The notes beneath the pieces are model-generated. The model was not told where the DNA came from. It worked only from the letters and a program-made list of their open reading frames with translations, and searched no databases. From Solirubrobacter phytolaccae (GTDB taxonomy: Bacteria > Actinomycetota > Thermoleophilia > Solirubrobacterales > Solirubrobacteraceae), in assembly GCF_027587195.1 (NCBI RefSeq), contig NZ_JAPDDP010000004.1:62001-126000 (forward strand): a DNA stretch of 64,000 nucleotides. Reading direction: 5' to 3'. Below are positions 9,038 to 17,564 of this stretch, piece after piece. The stretch's first letter is position 1, and each line of letters starts with the position of its first letter. Both the position numbers and the translations under genes were made by a program.

Positions 9038-9076
9038 TCCCAGCCAGGGTAAAGGGTCAGCCCCCTCGGCCCGGCG

Positions 9077-9967
9077 TTACCGCAGCGACGCCAGGTCCTC
9101 CCACGTCTTGCCGCCGTCCGGCGACGTGCGCACCTTGCCGCCGGTCATGTACGCGTAGAGCGTGCCGTCGGCGGTCGCGAGGAAGTCCTTCGGACCGCCC
9201 CCGGCCGAGCCCCCGACCTCGTTCCACGTCTTGCCCTGATCGGCGCTGCGGCGGATCTTGCCGTCGAGGCCGGCGCTGTAGAGCTGGTCGGACGCACCCC
9301 AGGAGACGCGGGCCTTCGGCGTCGTGTCGCGCTGGCGCCAGGACCGGCCCTCGTTGGTGGACAGCCACGTGCCCTGCTCGGTGCCCACCGCCCACTGCTT
9401 CGGGTCGTCCGGGTTGATCGTGACGTCGATCGTCGCCGCCGCGGCGGGCGCGGCCCGGCTCTCGAACGTCTTGCCCCCGTCGGAGGAGACCTGGACGGAG
9501 TTCGGGTCGTCGGTGCGCAGCGCCACGACGCGCTGCGCATCGATGATCTCGAGGTCGTGATAGTCGATCTCGCCGATCCCGGACACGACCTTCCACGTCT
9601 TGCCGTCGTCCGGGGAGCTCACGAGCCCGACGTTCAGCGGCAGCGTCCCGCCCTTGGAATGGCCGGACGCCAGCAGCGAACCCGGGCCCGTGTACCGCAT
9701 GACGAGGTCGATGAGCGGGCCCTCACCCTTGCCCGGCGCCGACATCGACGGCTTGAACTCCGCGGGCGTCTTGCTGCCCTTCGGAATCCGGAACGAGCCG
9801 TCGGTGGAGCCGATCAGCAGCTCGCCGTTGCCGGGATCGGCGGCCAAAGAGCCGATCTCGAGCGCGGCGTCGGTGGTCGGCTCGGGCGGCAGCTCGTCCT
9901 CACTGGAGGAGGAGCCACCGCAGCCCGCCAGCGCGAGCGTCACAAGGATGAGGGCGTGTTTTCTCAA
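9077..9967 (-). CDS. BNR-repeat/sialidase-fold lipoprotein
   Basis: A 296-residue exported lipoprotein. The signal peptide ends in a lipobox (LALAGC, Cys at about 16). The mature part is a beta-propeller with repeated Asp-box motifs (SPDDGKTW, SSDGGKTF, STNEGRSW, SADQGKTW, SPDGGKTW). Asp-box proteins include sialidases and photosystem stability factors; no catalytic residues for glycoside cleavage can be identified, so a scaffold or binding role is equally likely. The TTG start overlaps the stop of the upstream LVIVD-repeat gene (TTGA), suggesting coupled expression. Confidence 0.75.
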   Translation of the reverse strand: MRKHALILVTLALAGCGGSSSSEDELPPEPTTDAALEIGSLAADPGNGELLIGSTDGSFRIPKGSKTPAEFKPSMSAPGKGEGPLIDLVMRYTGPGSLLASGHSKGGTLPLNVGLVSSPDDGKTWKVVSGIGEIDYHDLEIIDAQRVVALRTDDPNSVQVSSDGGKTFESRAAPAAAATIDVTINPDDPKQWAVGTEQGTWLSTNEGRSWRQRDTTPKARVSWGASDQLYSAGLDGKIRRSADQGKTWNEVGGSAGGGPKDFLATADGTLYAYMTGGKVRTSPDGGKTWEDLASLR

Positions 9968-11940
9968 GGGGTCGTCGTAGACAGCGTGAACGTCAGGAGC
10001 TTCGAGTACGCGCCGGTGCGCAACGCGTCGGTGGAAGCGATCGACTGCTTGAAGTCGAACGTCACCTCGTCGTTGGACACCGGAGCCGTGTACGAAAGTA
10101 GCGGCGTGGGAACGTTCGCTGACCCCACCGGGGCGTACGCGGAGGCGGGATTGGCCGAGTTGGTGGCCCTCACCTGCACGGGCTGCGGCAGCGAGAACGC
10201 GTCGTTGACGAGGTGGCCCGTGGCGACGGTGCTGATGTCCGCCGCGGTCAGCAGCGCCGCACCCGCCGTCGAGATGACCTTCGCGTCCGTCTTGGCGAAG
10301 TAGTCAAGCGTCGTGCCCGGGAGGAACGTGCCGAACGTCCCGGGCGCGCCGAGCGTGAGCGACAGCGTGGCCGGCACGGAGCCGCCCGCGGTGCCCTCGG
10401 CGGACGTGGAGCAGTCGGCGAGCGCCGCCCCGGGGACCGGCTCGAAGCAGAGCGCGTCGCCCTGGTTGGAGTTGCCCTCCAGGAACTTGACGTCGTCCAC
10501 CTCCTGCTGGAACGGGCCCGTGTACTTGAGGATGTAGAGGCCGTTGCGCAGGTCGACGACGTAGATCAACCCGTCCTCGATCACCGGGTAGCTCCACATC
10601 ACGACCTTGTTGTCGGTGCGGTCGGGCAGCGTGTCGCTCGACAGCCGTGGGTCCTCGTCACCGACCGACGCCAGCGGCCGCGGCTTGTACTCCGCCAGCT
10701 GCGTCACGTTCGTCGGGTCGGAGATGTTCATCGCCTGCACGCCGCCCGAGTGCCAGGTGCTGAACGCGATGTTCGGCGTCAGCGTCGGGTTGTGGGCGGA
10801 GTAGGACGTGCGCGAGGGGTTGAACGCCGTGCACGAGAGCGGCTGGTTCTCCGCCAGCCGGTACTCGCCGACGACCACGGGCTTCGTCTCGTCCTTGATG
10901 TCGATGAACCGCGTCCAGCCCCACGGGCAGCCGTGGCCGTTGCCGGTCGCCGTGCCGTAGACCTCGTCGGAGACGTACACCGAGTCCTTGTTCCAGAGCT
11001 TGATCGCGCTGTGGGCGCCCGGGCCCGGCCAGGTCGGGCGGTTCGCCGTCGGCGTGATCGTGCGGTAGGTGTTGGTCGCCGGGTCGGTGTCGGTGAAGTC
11101 GGAGACGTCGACCACGCCGAAGCCGCGGGTCAGCAGCGCGAAGTACGCCTTCGTGCCGTCGTTGGAGACCGAGAACGAGTGGATGCCCGAGCCGTTGGAG
11201 TTGCCGAAGCCGTGCGCGCCCTGGAACAGGCGCACGGGCGCGCGTGTCGCCTCGTCGGCGTTCAGCAGCGGCGACAGGTCGTAGATCGCGAGCTGGGAGC
11301 CCGCGCTGGCCTCGAACATCAGCGCGCGCTTGGGGTTCTTCGGGTCCTCCCAGATGAAGAACTCGTGCGTGTCACGCGTGTTCTGGTGCAGCAGCTTCGG
11401 GTTCGTCGCGTTCTCGCCCTTGATGTCGTAGAACCGCATCGAGCTGCGGCTCGGCTGCGCGCACAGGTGCGCCGACGTGCCGCCGCAGTTGGTGTGCAGG
11501 ACGATCAGCACGTCCTGCGAGCGCCACACGCGCAGCTCGCGCGAGGACTCCTGCGGGTTGCCCTCGAGCGGCGGCTTCATCTGCGCCGCGATCTTCGGCT
11601 GCGCGGGGTTGCGCGCGTCGACGACCATGATGCCCGCGTTCTGGCGGCCGGCGCTGCCGTCCGTGCGGCTGCCGACGTACACGAACCCCTTGTTGACCGC
11701 GATCGCCGCGTTCATGCCGCGGCTCTCGAGCGGCTCGTGGCCGACGAGCGTCAGCGCTCCCGGCGTGTCCGGCGCGCGCTGCATGAACATGCCCGCGCCG
11801 CCCTGGTAGGCGCCGATCTGCTGCGCCACGTCCCCCGTGAACATGAAGTCCGCGGAATGCGCTCCCGCGGTGGCTACCGGTACGGCCATCGCCAGCGTTG
11901 CCGCAGCACCGGCCAACCAGCGCGTGCTGGTACCCCTCAT
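9964..11940 (-). CDS. secreted LVIVD-repeat protein with C-terminal LTFTLSTTTP module
   Basis: A 658-residue protein with a signal peptide (cleavage after about ATAGA, residue 27) and a beta-propeller-like body. Repeats read IMVVDARNPAQPKI, AIYDLSPL, GVVDVSDFTD and QAMNISDPTNVTQL, the LVIVD-type repeat of surface proteins. Residues about 525-658 form a module that begins GGSVPATLSLTLGAPG and ends exactly at LLTFTLSTTTP. Related modules end two other secreted proteins in this window (18953-20959 and 56185-58956). No LPXTG or final membrane helix is present. Coding sequence upstream of ATG 11940 in the same frame is spurious. Confidence 0.82.
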   Translation of the reverse strand: MRGTSTRWLAGAAATLAMAVPVATAGAHSADFMFTGDVAQQIGAYQGGAGMFMQRAPDTPGALTLVGHEPLESRGMNAAIAVNKGFVYVGSRTDGSAGRQNAGIMVVDARNPAQPKIAAQMKPPLEGNPQESSRELRVWRSQDVLIVLHTNCGGTSAHLCAQPSRSSMRFYDIKGENATNPKLLHQNTRDTHEFFIWEDPKNPKRALMFEASAGSQLAIYDLSPLLNADEATRAPVRLFQGAHGFGNSNGSGIHSFSVSNDGTKAYFALLTRGFGVVDVSDFTDTDPATNTYRTITPTANRPTWPGPGAHSAIKLWNKDSVYVSDEVYGTATGNGHGCPWGWTRFIDIKDETKPVVVGEYRLAENQPLSCTAFNPSRTSYSAHNPTLTPNIAFSTWHSGGVQAMNISDPTNVTQLAEYKPRPLASVGDEDPRLSSDTLPDRTDNKVVMWSYPVIEDGLIYVVDLRNGLYILKYTGPFQQEVDDVKFLEGNSNQGDALCFEPVPGAALADCSTSAEGTAGGSVPATLSLTLGAPGTFGTFLPGTTLDYFAKTDAKVISTAGAALLTAADISTVATGHLVNDAFSLPQPVQVRATNSANPASAYAPVGSANVPTPLLSYTAPVSNDEVTFDFKQSIASTDALRTGAYSKLLTFTLSTTTP

Positions 11941-12045
11941 GACTGTCCCCTCTCCCTGTCGCCCCTCCGATGGGCCGCCGATGAGAGCCGGCCCCGGTGG
12001 CGCGAAGTCAACCACAGAGCCAGGCGGAGCGGTAGGTTCCAGCTC

Positions 12046-12552
12046 GTGACCGGTGAGCATGACTTCCTCGGCTTGCTCGAGGAGGACGAACGGGCGACGC
12101 TGCGTGCCCGCGCCGTGCCGCGCGCCTTCAAGCGCGGCGCGGCGATGTTGCGCGAGGGGGAGGAGCCCACGCGCGTCCTGGTGCTGACCGAGGGGCGGGC
12201 CAAGGCGGTCACGTTCACCGACGACGGCAAGGAGGTCGTGCTCGGCTTCATGATCGTGATCCGGCGCCTGCGCCTGGCGGACCTGCAGCGCAAGGAGTTC
12301 ACGAGCGCGAACACGCTCGGGCGGGTCGCGCGCCGGCTCGTCGACCTCTCCGACACGCACGGGCGCGAGGAGGACGACGGCGTCACGATCACGCTCCCGC
12401 TCTCCCAGGAGGAGCTTGCGGGGTGGACCGGCGCGTCGCGGGAAGCGGTGACGAAAGCGCTCCGGCAACTGCGCGATCTTGGTTGGATCGAAACGGGCCG
12501 ACGGTCGATATCGGTCAAGGATCGGGACGCTCTCCGGCGATTTGTCCGATGA
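12046..12552 (+). CDS. CRP/FNR-family regulator with internal deletion
   Basis: A 168-residue protein, short for this family (usually 210-240). The first strands of the cyclic-nucleotide-binding domain are present (FKRGAAMLREGEEPTRVLVL to GKEVVLGF). After LGF the sequence jumps to RRLRLADLQRKEF, which normally lies at the end of the domain, so about 55-65 residues including the phosphate-binding cassette are missing without a frameshift. The dimerisation helix and winged helix are intact (LSQEELAGWTGASREAVTKA as recognition region). It may bind DNA without a ligand, or it may be a decaying gene. The GTG start lies about 105 bp from the divergent LVIVD gene. Confidence 0.75.
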   Translation: MTGEHDFLGLLEEDERATLRARAVPRAFKRGAAMLREGEEPTRVLVLTEGRAKAVTFTDDGKEVVLGFMIVIRRLRLADLQRKEFTSANTLGRVARRLVDLSDTHGREEDDGVTITLPLSQEELAGWTGASREAVTKALRQLRDLGWIETGRRSISVKDRDALRRFVR

Positions 12553-12639
12553 TTTAATGCGTTGGGTGACAGAACCCATTGCAGACCGGCGATTCCGGTC
12601 GTATTCCGATCCGAGACGCGCTATTTTCCTGCCACAGCG

Positions 12640-13620
12640 ATGAACGGACGGCGGCCGACTATGAAAGACGTGGCCGCGATGGCCGGCGTGAGCCTCAGCA
12701 CGGTCTCGCGCGTGGTCAACGGCCAGGGAGTCGACGCCGATCTCACGGCGAACGTGCAGCGCGCCGTGGAGCTCCTCGGCTACCGCCACAACCACGCCGC
12801 GGGGTCGCTCCGCCGGTCGAACGGGTTGTCGGCGACGATCGGGCTGATCGGTGAGGACATCAGCGATCCGTTCTTCGCGGCGTTCCATCGCGGGGCCGAG
12901 CAGGTCGCGCGCGAGCGCTCGGTCGTCACCTTCGCCGCCAGCTCGGACGGCAGCCCCGAGTACGAGCGCGAGATCATCGAGACGATGCTCGGCCGGCGTG
13001 TCGACGGGCTGCTGCTGCTCCCGACCGGCAAGGACCACTCGTACCTGCGGCGCGACGTCGCGACGGGCACCGGGCTGGTGTTCGTCAACCGCCCGCCGAA
13101 GACGATCGACACCGACTGCGTGTTCACCGACCACCGGGGTGGCGCGCGACGCGCGATCGAGCACCTGCGCGCGCACGGCCACGAGCGGATCGCGTTCGTC
13201 GGCCCGGGCGCCGACGCGGGCTTCGGGGCCGCCGAGCGGCTGGCCGGCTACCGCGAGGGCATGGCGGGGCTGGAAGAGGACATCGTCGTCAACGGTGACC
13301 TGGAGCCGCTCGTAACCGGGCCGGAGCCGCCGACGGCGGTCTTCTCGGCGCAGAACCTGATCACGGTGGAAGTCATGCGGACGCTGTTCCGGCTCGGGCT
13401 GGACCGGATCGTCGCGCACGTCGGCTTCGACGACATCCCGCTGCGCGGCCCGATCGCCCCGCCGGTGACGATGGTCTCCCACGACGCCGTCGCGCTCGGG
13501 CGCGCCGCCGCCGAGCTGCTGTTCTCGCGCCTGGATGGCTTCAACGGCCGCGCGCGTGAGGTCGTCCGCGAGACGACGCTGATCGAGCGCGGCACCGGCG
13601 AGCTTCAGCCCGTCTCGTAG
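12640..13620 (+). CDS. LacI-family transcriptional regulator
   Basis: A 326-residue repressor-type protein. The N-terminal helix-turn-helix reads MKDVAAMAGVSLSTVSRVVN, followed by the hinge (HNHAAGSLRR) and a periplasmic-binding-protein-like sugar-binding domain. The effector and targets are unknown, and no sugar operon lies nearby. Start 12640 gives MNGRRPTMKDVA; 12661 is possible. An inverted TGGGT/ACCCA pair with 6 bases between lies at 12563-12578 upstream and might be an autoregulatory site or the terminator of the preceding gene. The 3' end overlaps the convergent monooxygenase gene by 16 bp. Confidence 0.85.
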   Translation: MNGRRPTMKDVAAMAGVSLSTVSRVVNGQGVDADLTANVQRAVELLGYRHNHAAGSLRRSNGLSATIGLIGEDISDPFFAAFHRGAEQVARERSVVTFAASSDGSPEYEREIIETMLGRRVDGLLLLPTGKDHSYLRRDVATGTGLVFVNRPPKTIDTDCVFTDHRGGARRAIEHLRAHGHERIAFVGPGADAGFGAAERLAGYREGMAGLEEDIVVNGDLEPLVTGPEPPTAVFSAQNLITVEVMRTLFRLGLDRIVAHVGFDDIPLRGPIAPPVTMVSHDAVALGRAAAELLFSRLDGFNGRAREVVRETTLIERGTGELQPVS

Positions 13621-15029
13621 GCCTGCGGGTCCAGCCGCGAGGTGCGGCGGCGGTACTCGGTCCAGGACCACGGCCACTGGCTCGGGTCGTTGCCGTGCTC
13701 GTCGACGTACCAGTTCGTGCAGCCGCTGTGCCACACCGTCCTCGCGAGCGCGGTGCGCAGCTCGGCGTCGAACGCCTGCGCCGCCTCGCGGCGGACGACG
13801 ATCGTCCGGGCGCTGCGTCGCTCGCGCTCCTTCAGCGCGGCGATCACGTGCGTGAGCTGGGCCTCGATCGTCGCCACCACGGAGCCCGAGCCGCCGTTCG
13901 TGTTCGGGCCGTAGAGCAGGAACAGGTTCGGGAAGCCGGGGACGGTGATGCCGAGGTACGCGCGCGGGACGGCCGCCCATTCCTGCGCGAGCGTACGGTC
14001 CTCGGCGGCGATCGCCATCGGCGCCACGAAGTCGTGGGCGCGGAAGCCGGTGGCGAGCACGATGGCGTCGACCGGGTGCTCGACGCCGTCGGCGGTGCGG
14101 ATCGCGTCCGCGGTGATGCGCTCGATCCGCTGGTCGGTGAGGTCGACGTTGGGCTTGGCCAGCGTCGGATACCAGTCGTCGGTGAGCATGATCCGCTTGC
14201 AGCCGATCTCGTCGGCCGGCGTGACCTTGCGGCGCAGCTCCGGGTCCTTGATCGCCCGCTTGATCTGCAGCGACCCGATCGCCCGGAACGGCGCGAGCAG
14301 CTTCGTCTTGCGGTGCGAGAGGGCGTAGGCGGCGAAGTCGTGGAAGGCGTAGTTGGCGGCGCGGTCCAGTCGCTGCAGCAGCGGGACGCGCGCGAACAGC
14401 CGCTGCGCCCAGCCCGGGTAGGGGAAGTCGCCCTTCGGGATCGTCCAGCCGGGGGAGCGCTGGAACACCGTGACCTGCGCGACCTCGGGCTGGATCGCGG
14501 GCACGACCTGGATCGCGCTGCAGCCCGTCCCGATCACCGCGACGCGCTTGCCGGTGAGGTCGGTGGCGAGGTCCCAGCGGGCGGTGTGGAACGCGGGTCC
14601 GGCGAAGTCGTCCAGGCCGGGGAGCGGCGGGATCGCGGGCGTCGTGAGCTGCCCGCAGGCCGTGATCAGCACGTCCGCGGTGTGCTCGCCCGCGCTCGTC
14701 TCGAGCGTCCAGCGGCCGTCATGGAAGTGGGCGGCCTTGACGTCGGTGCTCAGGCGTACGTCGAACGGCCGCGCCACGTCCTCCAGGTAGGCCTGGATCT
14801 CGGTCTGCGGCGCGTAGCGGCGCGACCAGCGCGGGTTGGGCGCGAACGAGAACTCGTACAGGTGCGAGGGGATGTCGCACGCGGCGCCGGGATAGGTGTT
14901 GTGGTGCCACACGCCGCCGAGCCGCGCTTCCCTCTCGAACACCGTCACGTCGCGGTAGCCCGCACGCGCGAGCATGGCCGCCGCACCCACCCCCGCGAAC
15001 CCGCCGCCGACGACCGCTATTGACGTCAT
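13605..15029 (-). CDS. flavin-containing (Baeyer-Villiger type) monooxygenase
   Basis: A 474-residue class B flavoprotein monooxygenase. The FAD motif GGGFAG is at the N-terminus and the NADPH motif GTGCSA is mid-protein. FAGPAFHTARWD fits the Baeyer-Villiger fingerprint FxGxxxHxxxW. The enzyme would use NADPH and oxygen to insert oxygen into ketones, or oxygenate N/S atoms. The substrate is unknown. ATG 15029 gives MTSIAVVGGG; ATG 15041 is in frame but is embedded in a 19-bp palindrome. Regulation by a repressor bound to that palindrome is likely. Confidence 0.85.
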   Translation of the reverse strand: MTSIAVVGGGFAGVGAAAMLARAGYRDVTVFEREARLGGVWHHNTYPGAACDIPSHLYEFSFAPNPRWSRRYAPQTEIQAYLEDVARPFDVRLSTDVKAAHFHDGRWTLETSAGEHTADVLITACGQLTTPAIPPLPGLDDFAGPAFHTARWDLATDLTGKRVAVIGTGCSAIQVVPAIQPEVAQVTVFQRSPGWTIPKGDFPYPGWAQRLFARVPLLQRLDRAANYAFHDFAAYALSHRKTKLLAPFRAIGSLQIKRAIKDPELRRKVTPADEIGCKRIMLTDDWYPTLAKPNVDLTDQRIERITADAIRTADGVEHPVDAIVLATGFRAHDFVAPMAIAAEDRTLAQEWAAVPRAYLGITVPGFPNLFLLYGPNTNGGSGSVVATIEAQLTHVIAALKERERRSARTIVVRREAAQAFDAELRTALARTVWHSGCTNWYVDEHGNDPSQWPWSWTEYRRRTSRLDPQAYETG

Positions 15030-15040
15030 GTCGGGAAACA

Positions 15041-15059
15041 TAAACGTCCAGGACGTTTA
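15041..15059. promoter_or_regulatory. 19-bp perfect palindrome, probable repressor operator
   Basis: TAAACGTCCAGGACGTTTA is a perfect 9-1-9 palindrome directly at the 5' end of the monooxygenase gene. The AT-rich outer bases, GC core and single central base resemble TetR-family operators. The single-base loop makes a terminator unlikely. It fills most of the 36-bp gap to the diguanylate cyclase gene. No TetR gene is present in the window. Confidence 0.6.
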
Positions 15060-15065
15060 AGTTCG

Positions 15066-16397
15066 CTAGTTCCGCGTCTTGTCCGCGTACATGCGTGCGT
15101 CGGCGAGGCGCAGGGCTTGCGTGGGATCGGTCGCTTCGACGCCGAGCAGGACGGAGCCGGTGGCGGCGGTCACGCCGTCCTGCCGGAGCGCGGCACCGGC
15201 GCGGGCGAGCGCTTCGTCGGCGCGCGCGTCGAGGAGGACGCAGAACTCGTCGCCGCCGAGCCGGTAGGCGGTGCCGGCGCCGTCGACCGCGTCGGTGAGC
15301 CGCCGGCCGAACTCGGCCAGCAAGGCGTCGCCCGCGGCATGTCCCTGGCTGTCGTTGAGCGCCTTGAAGCCGTTGAGGTCGAACAGCGCGAGCCGCGCGC
15401 CGGTGCCGCTCTCGAACGCGTCGCCGAGATCGCGGAACAACCGCCGCCGGTTGCCGACGCGGGTCAGGTCGTCGGTGTGCGCGAGCCGCTCGGCCTCTGC
15501 CAGCCGGGCGCCGGTGCGGGCCGCCTCGACGGTGCGGGCCATGCCGAGCGCGAGGCCGGCGACGGCCAGCCAGATCGCGCCGTCGGCGACCCGGTGGTAG
15601 TGGTCGACGACCAGCACCGACAGCGCGGCCGCGGAGCTCACGACGGGGATGATCGGCACGCGCCCGACGGCCGGCTCGCGCCGGGCGCTCCGGGGACGGG
15701 CGAGCGCCAGCGACATCAGCCCGGCCGCCCAGCCGATGTCGACCCAGTTGGCGTAGTCCTCGACCGGCCCGGCCATCCGGAACGCGAACAGCAGGTCGGT
15801 GCCCGCCAGCAGCAGGACGCCGCAGGCGAGCCGCCGGTACTGCGGATGCAGCGAGCGGCGCGAGATCACCAGCGCGGCGATCGTGAAGCCGATCAGCAGC
15901 ATGTCGCCGATCGCGAACGCGCTCGCCACGGCACCGCCGAGCGGGGACAGGCCGTTGACGGTCAGGTGCGGCATCAGCAGCGCGGCGCCGGCCGCGGAGG
16001 CGCCGAGGCAGGCGACGACGCCGTCGAGCCAGTGGCCGGCGCCCCAGCGCGGGACCATCAGCATCACGGCGACGAGCAGCGCGGGGTAGGAGGAGAGCCA
16101 GAGCCACTCGGCCGCGGTCGGGTAGCTCGTGTACAGGCCGCCGCGCAGCTGCACGGCGGCGACGATGGCGCCGCTGGTCCAGAGCGCGATCCCGGTCGTC
16201 AGCGCGAGCTGCGCGGAGCCACGGGTCCGGACCGCGGTGTGGCCGGAGACGATCAGCGCGACCACGCCGACGGCGGCGATGACGCCCTGGTGGAGCGCGG
16301 GAGAGTCCGTCAGTGCGATCGAGACGTACAGCGGCGCGGTGATGACACCGAGCAGCGCGAGTAGGCGTCGAGGCGGGGGCGGGACGGATCGGTCCAC
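15066..16397 (-). CDS. membrane diguanylate cyclase (GGDEF)
   Basis: A 443-residue protein with about 8-9 membrane helices in the first 270 residues and a C-terminal GGDEF domain (about 285-443). The active-site loop reads RLGGDEF and the family opening motif DDLTRVGNRR is intact, so synthesis of cyclic di-GMP is expected. The RxxD inhibitory site normally found five residues before GGDEF is replaced by DGAG, so product inhibition through that site is probably absent. No ligand-binding domain is recognised among the helices. Confidence 0.85.
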   Translation of the reverse strand: MDRSVPPPPRRLLALLGVITAPLYVSIALTDSPALHQGVIAAVGVVALIVSGHTAVRTRGSAQLALTTGIALWTSGAIVAAVQLRGGLYTSYPTAAEWLWLSSYPALLVAVMLMVPRWGAGHWLDGVVACLGASAAGAALLMPHLTVNGLSPLGGAVASAFAIGDMLLIGFTIAALVISRRSLHPQYRRLACGVLLLAGTDLLFAFRMAGPVEDYANWVDIGWAAGLMSLALARPRSARREPAVGRVPIIPVVSSAAALSVLVVDHYHRVADGAIWLAVAGLALGMARTVEAARTGARLAEAERLAHTDDLTRVGNRRRLFRDLGDAFESGTGARLALFDLNGFKALNDSQGHAAGDALLAEFGRRLTDAVDGAGTAYRLGGDEFCVLLDARADEALARAGAALRQDGVTAATGSVLLGVEATDPTQALRLADARMYADKTRN

Positions 16398-16427
16398 GCC
16401 CTCGCTATCGGCAACGGGTGCGAGAAC

Positions 16428-16814
16428 CTAAACGAGGCGCGCGCTCGGCCGCCAGATCTTCATGATGTCGCGCATCGAGATGATCCCGGTGAGCTCACCG
16501 TGATCGACGACCACGAGGTGCCGGAACCCGCCCTTGGCCATCGTGTCCGCGGCCTCCTCGAGGTCCCAGTCGCCGTCGGCGAACGCGGCGTTGGACGTCA
16601 GATGATCCGACACGCGCTCGGTGTCCGGATCCTCGCCCTTGCCCAGCGACCGGACCAGGTCGCGCTCGGAGATGATCCCCGGCCCCGGCTGCTCCGGATC
16701 CATGACCACGAGTGAGCCGACGTTGTGGTCGGCCATGAACTTCGCCGCGTCGCGCAGACTGCGCGCGGGCGTGAACGTCAACACCTCTTCGGTCATCGCG
16801 TCTTTGACTTTCAC
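16428..16814 (-). CDS. two-CBS-domain protein
   Basis: A 128-residue protein made of a tandem CBS pair: VKDAMTEEVLTFTP to GIISERDLVRSL, then VSDHLTSNAAFA to GIISMRDIMKIW. Such stand-alone pairs bind adenine nucleotides and act as energy sensors. GTG 16814 was chosen because GGAG lies about 6 bases upstream. It diverges from the muconolactone isomerase-like gene. Confidence 0.8.
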   Translation of the reverse strand: MKVKDAMTEEVLTFTPARSLRDAAKFMADHNVGSLVVMDPEQPGPGIISERDLVRSLGKGEDPDTERVSDHLTSNAAFADGDWDLEEAADTMAKGGFRHLVVVDHGELTGIISMRDIMKIWRPSARLV

Positions 16815-16936
16815 GACGGCTCCTCTCCCTGCACTCGCTGCTCTCGACCGAGACCATACTGTGTCAATTGCCACGATGTCTCGCTCTCGGGCAGATCAGT
16901 AGGGTCGCGCCCAGCGACCTGAGGAGGAGAACCCCA

Positions 16937-17254
16937 GTGCAGTTCATCGTCCGGTTCGAAGTGCGTCAGCCCGCGAACGTGAGCAACGCGGAGCTCGTGG
17001 CCATCTGGCGGCGCGAGGCCGACGCGGCGATGGCCGCGGTCGAGGCCGGCGCCGTCAAGCACCTGTGGAAAGTGTCTGGCCAGCGTGTCGTCTTCGCCAT
17101 CGTCGAGGTCGAGTCCCACGCGGACCTGGATCGCGCGCTCGGCGGCCTGCCGATCTTCCGCGAGCTGGGGGCCGGCGTCAGCACCGAAGCGTTGCCGATC
17201 TACGACTACTCCACGTTCGCCGAGGACCTCCACGGCGGCGTGCACGGGGGCTGA
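16937..17254 (+). CDS. muconolactone isomerase-like protein
   Basis: A 105-residue protein of the muconolactone delta-isomerase family. It has an opening strand MQFIVRFEVRQP, a basic helix (ELVAIWRREADAA), a WKVSGQR turn, and a closing LPIFRELGAGVSTEALP segment. In beta-ketoadipate pathways the enzyme converts muconolactone to ketoadipate enol-lactone. No other catechol pathway genes are adjacent, so the family name is firmer than the pathway. GAGGAGGAG lies upstream of GTG 16937, a strong ribosome binding site. The end is one base from the convergent cupin gene. Confidence 0.75.
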   Translation: MQFIVRFEVRQPANVSNAELVAIWRREADAAMAAVEAGAVKHLWKVSGQRVVFAIVEVESHADLDRALGGLPIFRELGAGVSTEALPIYDYSTFAEDLHGGVHGG

Positions 17255-17255
17255 A

Positions 17256-17534
17256 TCACAGCCATTCGGTCTTGAACACGGGGCTGGCGTGGATGTCGAC
17301 GGTGACGAGCCGGCCGGTCCCCGTGTTCTTGAACGCGTGCGCCGTGTGCGCCGGTGCGACCACGGGCGGCTCGCCGCCGCGCACGACGACGGTCTCGTCC
17401 CCGAGCGTCAGCGTCGCCTCACCCTCGACGATCACGAACACCTCCTCGTACGGATGCCGGTGCAGCGCCGGCCCCTGACCCGGCGCGAGGTCGTTCGTGA
17501 TGACGGACATCGTCTCGCTGTGGAAGTCGGCCAT
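17256..17534 (-). CDS. cupin-domain protein
   Basis: A 92-residue single-domain cupin. The metal-binding motif 1 is HRHPYEEVFVIVEGEA (two His and a Glu) and motif 2 is PAHTAHAFKNTG, with the closing His. Small cupins like this bind metals or act as isomerases or ligand sensors; the substrate is unknown. Start ATG 17534 gives MADFHSETMS. It is convergent with the muconolactone isomerase-like gene and divergent from the zinc-ribbon gene. Confidence 0.8.
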   Translation of the reverse strand: MADFHSETMSVITNDLAPGQGPALHRHPYEEVFVIVEGEATLTLGDETVVVRGGEPPVVAPAHTAHAFKNTGTGRLVTVDIHASPVFKTEWL

Positions 17535-17564
17535 TGGCCCGACGCTACTGCTAGAACGCCGCGC

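Noticed and set aside
10213-12552. A 779-codon plus-strand open frame ending in the CRP-like gene
   Set aside because: All but the last 168 codons are Arg/Val/Glu-rich shadow of the LVIVD-repeat gene on the other strand. High-GC DNA gives many such frames.
11941-13980. An N-terminal extension of the LVIVD protein to 1338 codons
   Set aside because: It reads backwards through the CRP-like and LacI genes with random composition; a signal peptide starts cleanly at ATG 11940.
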